Shown: piece by piece, positions 28,971-36,889 of the stretch
How positions within the stretch are numbered: the stretch's first letter is position 1
Layout: each line of letters begins with the position of its first letter
Assembly (NCBI GenBank): GCA_007988745.1
Contig: BJUT01000011.1
Location: 19,231 to 83,230, forward strand
Origin: Pseudoalteromonas atlantica
Lineage (GTDB): Bacteria > Pseudomonadota > Gammaproteobacteria > Enterobacterales > Alteromonadaceae
Direction of reading: 5' to 3'
DNA: 64,000 nucleotides
The notes under the pieces: generated by a model
Database searches by the model: none
What the model was told of the DNA's origin: nothing
Seen by the model: only the letters and a program-made list of their open reading frames with translations
Translations under genes and position numbers: made by a program

Positions 28971-29915
28971 TTAACGGCGGTTTTTACGTGCACGTGCACG
29001 GCGCTGTTTTTTCTCTTCTTCTTTAGCGGCTTTTTTGGCCTCTGCAGCGGCGCGTAAGCCAGCTACCATAATTTCTTCTTCTTCACGCATGGCTGGGGTT
29101 TCCATGGTAATACGGCCGATAATCCCATCACGTAATTCGTTAATCAGTATTTCAGACATTTTATAGGTGTCTATTTGGTTACCGCCACGAATACAACCAC
29201 GCTTTTTACCGGCCATTTCTACAAACTCCCAGTCACTTTCTGGCAATTCATCTATTTTATAGCGTGCTTTTAAAAGCTCTGGGTAGGCTTTTAATAAATA
29301 CTCTGCGGTATAACTTGCCACATCTTCGTATTCAAGCGCTGTATCACGTATTGCACCGGTGGCACCTAAACGATAACCCGAGTTCTCGTTTTCTACTTTA
29401 GGCCACAGCATACCTGGCGTGTCGTAAAGCATAATGCCGTCTTCAAGCTTAATACGTTGCTGCGCTTTTGTTACCGCAGGCTCGTTACCCGTTTTTGCAA
29501 CTATGCGCCCAGCTAATACGTTAATTAACGTTGATTTGCCCACATTTGGAATACCCATGATCATGGCTTTAATTTGCTTATCGGCGCCCACTTTATGTGG
29601 CACTAATTTTTTACAAAGCTCATTAATGCGGTGCACCTCAGCGGCTTTATCATGGCCAAACGCGATGGCTTTAACGCCACTTTCTTGCTCAAAATAGTCT
29701 TTCCACGCTTGGGTCATTTTAGGGTCGGCTAAATCCGCCTTATTTAAAATTTTGATGACCGGCTTGCCTTCACGAAGCGTAGTTACCATAGGGTTTTCAC
29801 TACTGTAAGGAATGCGTGCATCAAGCACTTCAATGATCACATCCATTTGCGGCATTATTTCTTTAATCTCATTACGGGCTTTATTCATGTGCCCAGGGAA
29901 CCACTGGATAGCCAT
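28971..29915 (-). CDS. ylqF: Ribosome biogenesis GTPase, YlqF/RbgA family
   Basis: This 314-residue circularly permuted GTPase has G4 NKAD (near residue 57) before G1 GIPNVGKST (about 120) and G3 DTPGM (about 165), the order that defines YlqF-type proteins. The N-terminus MAIQWFPGHMNKARNEI is the family signature. RbgA in Bacillus acts in late assembly of the large ribosomal subunit; the role in gammaproteobacteria is less studied. The C-terminus is very basic (KKQRRARARKNRR), as expected for rRNA contact. GGAG precedes the ATG. Confidence 0.94.
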   Translation of the reverse strand: MAIQWFPGHMNKARNEIKEIMPQMDVIIEVLDARIPYSSENPMVTTLREGKPVIKILNKADLADPKMTQAWKDYFEQESGVKAIAFGHDKAAEVHRINELCKKLVPHKVGADKQIKAMIMGIPNVGKSTLINVLAGRIVAKTGNEPAVTKAQQRIKLEDGIMLYDTPGMLWPKVENENSGYRLGATGAIRDTALEYEDVASYTAEYLLKAYPELLKARYKIDELPESDWEFVEMAGKKRGCIRGGNQIDTYKMSEILINELRDGIIGRITMETPAMREEEEIMVAGLRAAAEAKKAAKEEEKKQRRARARKNRR

Positions 29916-30006
29916 TTTTAACTCCTAACATATAATTTGACGCTATTTTAACTGGCAATTCATTTAATTGCGCTATACTGGCGCAAATTTTTTTAGATTA
30001 GATATT

Positions 30007-30543
30007 ATGGCTCTTAAATCTACCATTATTAAAGCGCAATTATCGTTAAGCGATATGGACCGCCACGTGTACCAAGATTTTAATTTAACGTTGGCACAGC
30101 ATCCCTCTGAAACCGAGCAACGCTTGATGATTCGCTTATTAGCCTATGCGCTAAATAGTTGTGATGGCTTAGAGTTTACCAAAGGCTTAAGTGCCGACGA
30201 TGAACCTGAGCTTTGGCATGTAAACTACAGTGAAGAGATAGAGCTGTGGATTGAGCTGGGCCTGCCAGATGAAAAGCGTCTTAAAAAAGCCTGCAATAAA
30301 GCTAAAAAAGTGGTGCTTTATACCTATGGCGAAAACAACCAAGCTATTTGGTGGCAAAAACATCAACCTAAATTGTACGATTTTAAAAACTTAAGTATTT
30401 TTAGCCTTGATTACGCCGCTACTCAGGCACTTGCAGATTTAGCCGACCGCAATATAAAACTTACCATTACCGTTCAAGATGGTGAAGTGTGGGTCAGTTC
30501 TGATACGGCTAATATCGAAATAAAACCGCAACAGTTAATGTAA
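30007..30543 (+). CDS. yaeQ: YaeQ family protein
   Basis: This 178-residue protein begins MALKSTIIKAQLSLSDMDRH and contains HPSETEQRLMIRLLAYAL and ELWIELGLPDEKRLKKACNK, the conserved YaeQ blocks. YaeQ has a PD-(D/E)XK nuclease-like fold. E. coli YaeQ was once linked to suppression of rfaH loss, but its function is unresolved. The open frame starts at 29968, but ATG 30007 agrees with the family N-terminus. The next gene starts 17 nt downstream. Confidence 0.93.
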   Translation: MALKSTIIKAQLSLSDMDRHVYQDFNLTLAQHPSETEQRLMIRLLAYALNSCDGLEFTKGLSADDEPELWHVNYSEEIELWIELGLPDEKRLKKACNKAKKVVLYTYGENNQAIWWQKHQPKLYDFKNLSIFSLDYAATQALADLADRNIKLTITVQDGEVWVSSDTANIEIKPQQLM

Positions 30544-30560
30544 ATTGTAGGTAAGGGCGT

Positions 30561-31166
30561 ATGAAAATAAACCACGTTATTGTATTACACGGCCTTTATA
30601 TGTCGGGCTTTGTTATGCGCCCGCTCTGCTCTCGTCTTGAACAGTCTGGAGTTAAAGTACTGAATCTCACTTACAATACGCTCGACCCTAACTTAAGCAC
30701 CATATTTAAACAAATTGATGAGTTTATTGGTGATGAGCCCTCTGCATTAGTATGTCACTCTATGGGCGGATTAATTGCCCGCGCCTACTTAGAGGCAGGC
30801 ACGCCAGCGAGTCACCATGTCACTAAAGTGATTACGCTTGGCACACCCCATCAAGGCAGCCACATAGCGCAAAAGATGAAGCAAAAAGGGTTTGAAACCT
30901 TTTTAAAAAACAGCGTCGAGTTTTTACTCACTAAAAATGGTAACTGGCCGTTTAAGGCCAAGCTTTACAGTATTGCTGGCGATTTGCCCATTGGGTTAAT
31001 GCCGTTAATTGTCAAAGGCAGTCAGTCCGATGGCACCGTTTTACTAGACGAAACCAAGCTTAAAGGCATGGCTGAGCATAAAGTGTTTCATTTAAGCCAT
31101 ACCAGTATGATTTATTCTCGCCAAGTGCTTGAATACATTATTAAGTGCCTTAACGAAGCAGCCTAG
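30561..31166 (+). CDS. Alpha/beta hydrolase, lipase-like
   Basis: This 201-residue single-domain alpha/beta hydrolase has VIVLHGLYMSGF (oxyanion region), nucleophile S67 in CHSMGG, TLGTPHQGS, a probable acid in GSQSDGTV (about D156) and a histidine in HLSHTSMIY (about 183). There is no signal peptide, so it is cytosolic. The LGTPHQGS motif is typical of PGAP1-like and triacylglycerol-lipase-like hydrolases, and the substrate is unknown. It probably shares a transcript with yaeQ. Its end overlaps the end of the convergent small gene by 4 nt. Confidence 0.88.
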   Translation: MKINHVIVLHGLYMSGFVMRPLCSRLEQSGVKVLNLTYNTLDPNLSTIFKQIDEFIGDEPSALVCHSMGGLIARAYLEAGTPASHHVTKVITLGTPHQGSHIAQKMKQKGFETFLKNSVEFLLTKNGNWPFKAKLYSIAGDLPIGLMPLIVKGSQSDGTVLLDETKLKGMAEHKVFHLSHTSMIYSRQVLEYIIKCLNEAA

Positions 31167-31372
31167 TCTTCCCCCGCCTCTGCTATTTTATAACTGATTA
31201 AAAATATCACCCCCAAAATAAGTGGCATGGGTGCGGCAATGTAGCCAAACGTGTCGGCATTGGCAAAACTTGCGCCTGCTAAATGCGCCACCAGCCCCAA
31301 TACAAATGCTATAACGGCTATACCTACCACTATTAACTCTGCTTTATTTTGTTTTACTGTTTTTGCATCCAT
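31163..31372 (-). CDS. Small two-helix membrane protein, unknown
   Basis: This 69-residue protein has two predicted membrane helices (about 13-35 and 42-62) with a basic N-terminus (DAKTVKQNKAE) and an acidic C-terminus (AEAGED). GGAGAG is well placed before the ATG, and the composition is that of a real membrane protein, so I accept it. No family is recognised. It faces the hydrolase gene tail to tail. Confidence 0.7.
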   Translation of the reverse strand: MDAKTVKQNKAELIVVGIAVIAFVLGLVAHLAGASFANADTFGYIAAPMPLILGVIFLISYKIAEAGED

Positions 31373-31718
31373 AATCGCTCTCCAATAAATTTAAGATATT
31401 TATTTTGCTTGAGTGAATTATGCGCTACAGCCATAAGCATTTACTGATTTAGATCAATACATCAAATAGCCAATATTCAACCTTGTAGAAAACTTGTTTT
31501 GGATCATAATTTATCCATGTTTTGTCTTTATTTTATTGTTAAGGGGTAGAATTTTAATAAATTCAACCCATCTATATTGTATGAGTGATTTATTGCGCTG
31601 CACGTTATTAATAGTTAAAACCTATTGCATTGACTGGTTTAAACAATTTTACTAATTAATAGCACTGAGCAATAATGATCATCAGTTCATAAATAAACGG
31701 TTCATCAAGGAGCAAGGT
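31373..31718. other. Upstream region of the Dps gene
   Basis: This is an AT-rich spacer of 346 bases between the divergent small membrane gene and dps. It contains the Fur-like site listed separately, and no ORF or known RNA. Confidence 0.4.
31671..31689 (+). promoter_or_regulatory. Possible Fur box upstream of dps
   Basis: AATAATGATCATCAGTTCA matches 13 of 19 bases of the consensus GATAATGATTATCATTATC. It lies 30 bases before the dps start, just upstream of the Shine-Dalgarno, so it could control the gene. The match is moderate. Confidence 0.35.
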
Positions 31719-32192
31719 ATGTCACAGGTAAATGCAATTGGTTTAAACAGCGCAAAAAGCGAAGACATTGTTAAGTCACTCAATACATTATTGAGCAGCT
31801 ACCAAATTCAATACATGAATGCGCGCGGTTTTCATTGGAATATTAAAGGCCGTAACTTTTTTGAATTACACATTAAATTTGAAGAGATTTATAATTTACT
31901 ACTTGAAAAAGTAGATGAAATTGCTGAACGTATTTTAACGTTAGATGGCGCGCCACTACATGCGTTTTCTGATTACTTAGAAGTAAGTGAAATTAAAGAA
32001 GCTAAAAACATTAGCGATGGTACCGCAGCCGTAGAAAACCTATTAGCTGGCTACAGCACACTAATTAAAATGCAACGTGAAGTACTTACTCAAGCAGGCG
32101 ATGCAGATGATGAAGGTACAGCGTCATTAATGGGTGATTATATTTCAGAGCAAGAAAAACTAGTATGGATGTTAAAAGCGTACTTAGACTAA
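31719..32192 (+). CDS. dps: Dps family ferritin-like DNA-protection protein
   Basis: This 157-residue Dps/mini-ferritin forms dodecamers that oxidise and store iron and shield DNA from oxidants. The ferroxidase ligands fall at the classic spacing: H39 (ARGFHWNIKG), H51 (FELHIKFEEIY), D66 and E70 (KVDEIAER). The N-terminus is short and not strongly basic, so direct DNA binding may be weak. AAGGAG precedes the ATG. It is monocistronic, with a structured 3' region and terminator. Confidence 0.94.
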   Translation: MSQVNAIGLNSAKSEDIVKSLNTLLSSYQIQYMNARGFHWNIKGRNFFELHIKFEEIYNLLLEKVDEIAERILTLDGAPLHAFSDYLEVSEIKEAKNISDGTAAVENLLAGYSTLIKMQREVLTQAGDADDEGTASLMGDYISEQEKLVWMLKAYLD

Positions 32193-32289
32193 GCTAAAAA
32201 ATAAGCCCTCAAAAGGGGAGGGCTACAAATAGGGAGAATCGTAAATTTCTTTGCGATTCGGATACTATATTAGCGCCCCCTATCGACTA

Positions 32290-32322
32290 AACAACGCCAC
32301 TGTTACCAGTGGCGTTGTTTTT
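32290..32322 (+). terminator. Rho-independent terminator after dps
   Basis: AACAACGCCACTG (32290-32302) pairs perfectly with 32307-32319 around TTAC and ends in T5. Confidence 0.93.
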
Positions 32323-32384
32323 GGTTTAAGCGGAGCATAAATAATTTTAAAGCAAACTAGCCCACCCTTTTCGCGCTTGCATTA

Positions 32385-32412
32385 AAAAGCCCCAGCAACG
32401 GCTGGGGCTTTT
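32385..32412 (-). terminator. Rho-independent terminator of the TonB-receptor gene
   Basis: AAAAGCCCCAGC (32385-32396) pairs with GCTGGGGCTTTT (32401-32412). The A run at its left edge makes the T tract on the minus strand. Confidence 0.92.
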
Positions 32413-32474
32413 GTTAATACCAGCTCCTTAATTAAGTGAAGCTGGAAAAACTACAATTGTGCAGTATTAACTGC

Positions 32475-35417
32475 TTAAAATTTACTTCTAAAACCAATAT
32501 AGAAGGTTTGCCCGATTGGGTCATACGTACCTGCGTCGGTTTCAGTACCTGTGCTTGAGCCACTTACACCTGAAAGTATACGCGGAGGCTCTTTATCAAA
32601 TAAATTGTTAGCGCCGGCGTATAGCTCTACCGCGTCACTTATATGATAGCTTGCTTGTACATCGTGGTAGATTACTGAGCCAATACCCACGCCGCCAGCA
32701 GGTATACCAAAGCCACTTAAGAATTGATCATCAAAGTCAGCAGCCCCTATGTAGGTCATGCTCCAGTTAAAATCAAAGTCATCAAGCTTATAGCCTAAGT
32801 TCCAGTTAGCTTTGTGTTCAGATGCGCCAATTTCACCAGCAAACTCATCTTTATCCGCACCCGGTAACGGAATAGTGTAACCGTCAATCAAGTAAGTGTA
32901 TGCAAGGCGAGTTCTAAATGCGCCTGGGCCAATATCGGCAGAGTAAGTTAGTGTTAAATCAACACCTTCAGTTCCTAAACCACCACTATTTGATACACCA
33001 CTGTCAATAAACTCAAGTGAACCTGCGCTATTATTACCAGAAGGGCCGCTACGACGAGTTATAAAGCTACAGAAGCTATCGTCACCACCGCCATAACATT
33101 GGTCTAAAATAAATTGGCGCGGTGTAGATACAATCGCATCTGTGATTTCTATATCAAAGTAATCAAGGGTAACGTCAAGGCCCGAAATTAGCTCCTCTGG
33201 GGTAAATACCACACCCACAGTCACAGAGTCGCCCACTTCTTCTTTTAAGTCTGGGTTACCACGGTTAAAACCACTAATACCCTGTAAATCAGACTGGTTA
33301 AGGGTAAACTCACCGTTTGATGCAATATTATTTGCAACACCCGCATCGGCACGACACGCATCACCTACAGCGCCACCGCCACTGTTTGTAACACCTATAC
33401 ATGGATCGTTTAAACCACTTGGGAATGTTTGCGAAGGCGGTGAAAATAACTCATCAATATTAGGCGCACGTGTAGAACGAGCACGAGTAGCACGAAGGCG
33501 TAAGCTATCCATCACTTCCCAATCAACACCTACGTTCCAGCTTTCTGTATTACCTACTGTTGAGTAGTCAGATAAACGGACTGCGGCGTTCATTGTTACC
33601 GCATCCAGCACTGGAATGTTAGCCTCAACATAGTATTCAGTTACATCAAAAGAACCTTCGGTTGCAGGAATTGCATTACCGGCATTTAAGCCTGCTTGCT
33701 GTAGGGCATCAAATTCACTGCGAGAAAACTCTTCGCGGTATTCAAAACCAGCCGCAATACCTACCATACCCGCAGGCAGCTCAAATAAATCACCTGAGAC
33801 ATTACCGCCAATAATTTCTTGCTCTACCGACGTAGAAAGCGTACTTGGCGCACTTACAAAATCAATTGCACCTTGCGATAGTGAATTAAATCCGTAAATG
33901 TTTACTGGCGCACAATTAAAGCCACGCGCTGTTGCATCAATACAAATCGCTTCATCGGTAATGCCATCCGCATCTAAATCTTGGCTATCAATTACCGCCT
34001 CTAAACCTTGGCGAAAGCTTTGTACATTTACTAAGCCACCTGATACTTGCGACTCTTTCGTTTTACCGTACACATAGTAGGTATCGTAAAACCAGCTGTC
34101 GTTAATCTCACCCTGAAAGCCCACAGCTAAGCGGAATGTATCACGCTCTGCACGGGCACCACGGTTACCTACGTCACTTAAACGTTTTGCAAAAAAGATA
34201 TCTCTAGCACCATCACCGTCGGTGTCTGTTGCTGCATTGTAAATATCATCTGGCACAAAGGCATTTCTGAGCATTTCGCCATTTACGTCAAACTCAATTG
34301 GCACGCGGCCATTGGCATAAATGTCATCTGAGGCAAACGGAAAAGGCTCTAACTCTGAAATAGTGGTACTAGATGCGTACGTCCCTTCAAAAAAGAAGCT
34401 GTGTTTATCTGTTAACTCGTAACTACCATTTGAGGCGAATAAGTAGCGCTCTGTTGGTATAGCAATGGTACGTACACCGCTTCGGTTAAAGCCGTTGGCA
34501 TCTATACCGTCACCGCCATTGGTGCTAAACGAGTCTTGTAAGTTGTTGTTTGGATCGTAAGTAAAGCGTGTATCGCCTGCATCAAAACGCCCTTGTGGCG
34601 GAAATGATGAGAAAAACGGGTTAACGGCTTCAAAAATAGAGCCCGGATTTGCCGCCGGATCGTCTTCAAAATAAATACCTGAAAATTGGTCTACTGCAGA
34701 GCGCTCACGATCGCGCGAAAACACAGCACCTTGGTCTGAGTAGCCTAAGTGGAACATGGCTTGACCTTTGCCATCACCCGTAGTTAAACCCGAGGTAAAA
34801 GAAAACTGGCGCGATTCATCATCGCCTTCGCTTGATTCGCCGTATTGGCCTTCAAACTCTACGCCTTCAAAGTCATCTTTTAGTACAAAGTTAACTACAC
34901 CTGCAACCGCATCAGAGCCATATACTGATGATGCGCCACCGGTCATAATTTCCACGCGCTCAATAAATTGGCTAGGAATGGTATTTAAATCAACTGCCGA
35001 GCTACCAGGTACACCCGATACATAACGGCGCCCATTCACAAGTACTAAAGTACGGTTTGAACCTAAGTTACGCAAATCAACAGTAGCTACACCCGCGCTT
35101 GCCGTTGAAAAGTTAGAGTTAGTACGGCTAATAGCTGGAGAGCCAAATGCTGGGTTTTCTAGCAGTAGGTTTTGGATGTTTAAAGAACCCGATGCATCAA
35201 TTGCCTCGCCACTTACAACCTGTATAGGTGCAGACGACATCGCCTCGGCTGAACGAATACGAGAACCCGTTACTTGCACGCGTTCTATTTTTTCTAGTTC
35301 GTCTTCTTCTGCGGCTATACCTTGAAAAGAAAAGCCAGCAAGCACTGTCGCACTAAGTGCTAAAGACAATGAAGATTTTTTAAATGTACGACTATCTAAG
35401 TTATTTATTTTTTTCAT
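32475..35417 (-). CDS. TonB-dependent outer-membrane receptor
   Basis: This 980-residue receptor has a long signal peptide (about 1-36, ending GIAA) and the start EKIERVQVTGSRIR, typical of marine alteromonad receptors. A plug domain (about 50-185; VDLRNLGSNRTLVLVNGRR, VEIMTGGASSVYGSDAVAG) and a 22-strand-type barrel ending YIGFRSKF follow. Such receptors import siderophores, vitamins or oligosaccharides. This subclass often handles glycans or peptides, but the substrate cannot be read from sequence. It is divergent from a LytTR regulator that may control it. AGGGAC precedes the ATG. Confidence 0.92.
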   Translation of the reverse strand: MKKINNLDSRTFKKSSLSLALSATVLAGFSFQGIAAEEDELEKIERVQVTGSRIRSAEAMSSAPIQVVSGEAIDASGSLNIQNLLLENPAFGSPAISRTNSNFSTASAGVATVDLRNLGSNRTLVLVNGRRYVSGVPGSSAVDLNTIPSQFIERVEIMTGGASSVYGSDAVAGVVNFVLKDDFEGVEFEGQYGESSEGDDESRQFSFTSGLTTGDGKGQAMFHLGYSDQGAVFSRDRERSAVDQFSGIYFEDDPAANPGSIFEAVNPFFSSFPPQGRFDAGDTRFTYDPNNNLQDSFSTNGGDGIDANGFNRSGVRTIAIPTERYLFASNGSYELTDKHSFFFEGTYASSTTISELEPFPFASDDIYANGRVPIEFDVNGEMLRNAFVPDDIYNAATDTDGDGARDIFFAKRLSDVGNRGARAERDTFRLAVGFQGEINDSWFYDTYYVYGKTKESQVSGGLVNVQSFRQGLEAVIDSQDLDADGITDEAICIDATARGFNCAPVNIYGFNSLSQGAIDFVSAPSTLSTSVEQEIIGGNVSGDLFELPAGMVGIAAGFEYREEFSRSEFDALQQAGLNAGNAIPATEGSFDVTEYYVEANIPVLDAVTMNAAVRLSDYSTVGNTESWNVGVDWEVMDSLRLRATRARSTRAPNIDELFSPPSQTFPSGLNDPCIGVTNSGGGAVGDACRADAGVANNIASNGEFTLNQSDLQGISGFNRGNPDLKEEVGDSVTVGVVFTPEELISGLDVTLDYFDIEITDAIVSTPRQFILDQCYGGGDDSFCSFITRRSGPSGNNSAGSLEFIDSGVSNSGGLGTEGVDLTLTYSADIGPGAFRTRLAYTYLIDGYTIPLPGADKDEFAGEIGASEHKANWNLGYKLDDFDFNWSMTYIGAADFDDQFLSGFGIPAGGVGIGSVIYHDVQASYHISDAVELYAGANNLFDKEPPRILSGVSGSSTGTETDAGTYDPIGQTFYIGFRSKF

Positions 35418-35430
35418 ACTATAATGTCCC

Positions 35431-35471
35431 TGAAATGTTATTTTTGTAACTGGTTGGTTACAAACATTTCA
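35431..35471. repeat. Nested inverted repeat in the TonB-receptor leader
   Basis: TGAAATGT (35431-35438) pairs with 35464-35471, and inside it TGTAAC (35445-35450) pairs with GTTACA (35457-35462). In the leftward transcript it forms a two-stage hairpin ending right next to the Shine-Dalgarno AGGGAC. It could be an operator or an mRNA structure. Confidence 0.5.
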
Positions 35472-35646
35472 ACATTAAGTGGAATAATTTTAAGACACTA
35501 TGCGCATTATTTAATAGGCATTTAGTCAGGTACAAACAGCAGGATATATGGGATGAAGGTACTTATCCCAGATTGTTATAAATTAGATTAAATTTTTTTA
35601 ACATTTTTTATTAAATACACGGTCTTTATAACTACACACTCTAGAG

Positions 35647-36414
35647 ATGGATTTTTTTATGATTACTTACTTTCATGCACTAATTAGAGTTAGCACGAGC
35701 AAATTTGCAACATTCTTAACTCAGCAGGTGCAAGCTCACCGTCACTTTGATTCGCAAATGCAACTGCCCGAGCAGCGTTTAGATCAAATAGATACCTCTC
35801 GTTTTAATGTGCTTTTTTACGAATTATCTAATTTAAATGATCCTACTCAAATAGTGCACCTAACTGAATTGGCTAAAACAATGAAAGTGGTGGTGATTGC
35901 TAGGTCGGCTGAATTTGCTAATTTTGCGTTTGAAGTCGGCGCAGTCGATTTTTTAACCGTCGATGCAACCGCTTCAAGGCTTGAAAAATGCTTCGATAAG
36001 CTTATTCATTTATGCCCATTAGCCACACAAGCCGAGCGCTTGTTTAAAGCCGCATCTGAAAACGAGCAACCCATTGCTGCACATATTGTTGTTAAAGATG
36101 TAGGAAAGGTACGTTTAATAGATATTAACGATATTGTATGGATAAACGGTGCGGGTAATTATGTAGAGCTACACTTTAATGGTAACAGCGCCCCCGTTTT
36201 ACACCGTGAAACCATGAAAAACATTGAGCAACAGCTAGAGCCTGAAGGTTTTATACGTATTCACCGCTCCACGCTAGTTAGAAAACATGCCATAAAAGAG
36301 CTTATGCCAACAGACAGCGGCGACTATAAAGTGAAGCTTAAAAACAATATCTCGTTAAATTTATCAAGAAGGTACAAAAACTGCTTAGAAAGCATTATAA
36401 GCCCCGTAGCATAG
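35647..36414 (+). CDS. LytTR transcription regulator with degenerate receiver domain
   Basis: This 255-residue protein has an N-terminal receiver-like fold (about 5-125; FEVGAVDFLTVDATASRLEK) and a C-terminal LytTR DNA-binding domain (about 145-250; DIVWINGAGNYVELHF, GFIRIHRSTLVRKHAI). The receiver has no acidic pair. The phosphoacceptor position reads VLFYEL, with glutamate E59 in place of aspartate, and the invariant lysine is missing (FLTVD for YLLKP). It should not be phosphorylated. No histidine kinase is adjacent. It is divergent from the TonB receptor. ATG 35659 is a possible alternative start. Confidence 0.9.
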   Translation: MDFFMITYFHALIRVSTSKFATFLTQQVQAHRHFDSQMQLPEQRLDQIDTSRFNVLFYELSNLNDPTQIVHLTELAKTMKVVVIARSAEFANFAFEVGAVDFLTVDATASRLEKCFDKLIHLCPLATQAERLFKAASENEQPIAAHIVVKDVGKVRLIDINDIVWINGAGNYVELHFNGNSAPVLHRETMKNIEQQLEPEGFIRIHRSTLVRKHAIKELMPTDSGDYKVKLKNNISLNLSRRYKNCLESIISPVA

Positions 36415-36420
36415 GGGCTT
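36399..36420. terminator. Possible shared terminator hairpin
   Basis: AAGCCCC (36399-36405) pairs with GGGGCTT (36414-36420), overlapping the end of the LytTR gene and lying just before the convergent gene's stop. The T tract is weak on both strands, so termination is uncertain. Confidence 0.5.
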
Positions 36421-36430
36421 GTAATTCTAT

Positions 36431-36829
36431 TTACCAGTAGGTTTTAATGTATTCATCGTCTGGGTGATGATGTAGGTAGCTTTCTGAGTCTTTATAAAAG
36501 TTAACTTCAATATCGCTGTTGCTCCAGACCTTCTCGAACATATTTTTAGCAATAATGTTTGCATATAAGTAATCTACGCGTTCGTAGCCACGCTCTTTTA
36601 CGCTGGCAAAGTACGCCTCTAACGAGTCCATGCTATCTACAGTTATTAACTCAAATTCTTCTAAATTAACCACAACACACTTTACCGCGCCTTTGGGGTG
36701 CATACTTAGTTCGTTCACCACGCCATTCGTTAGTAAAGTAATTCCTTCATTATTAAAACTACCCATTAGCTTTAAATACATGGTGGGTGGCTGAGAGCAA
36801 ATATAAAACTCTCCATGTGCTCCAAACAT
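36431..36829 (-). CDS. Hypothetical STAS-like protein
   Basis: This 132-residue cytosolic protein has no signal peptide or membrane helix. The alternation of strands and helices (YLKLMGSFNNEGITLLTNGV, CVVVNLEEFELITVDSMDSL) resembles STAS/SpoIIAA-like folds, where a single domain binds partners or nucleotides, but the match is only by pattern. The C-terminus is tyrosine- and histidine-rich (YLHHHPDDEYIKTYW). AAAGG precedes the ATG. It is convergent with the LytTR gene. The function is unknown. Confidence 0.75.
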   Translation of the reverse strand: MFGAHGEFYICSQPPTMYLKLMGSFNNEGITLLTNGVVNELSMHPKGAVKCVVVNLEEFELITVDSMDSLEAYFASVKERGYERVDYLYANIIAKNMFEKVWSNSDIEVNFYKDSESYLHHHPDDEYIKTYW

Positions 36830-36889
36830 AAATAACCTTTTATATATCAGTGCTTCATTAAAGCTTAATACATTTTGCGTATTTTGCAG

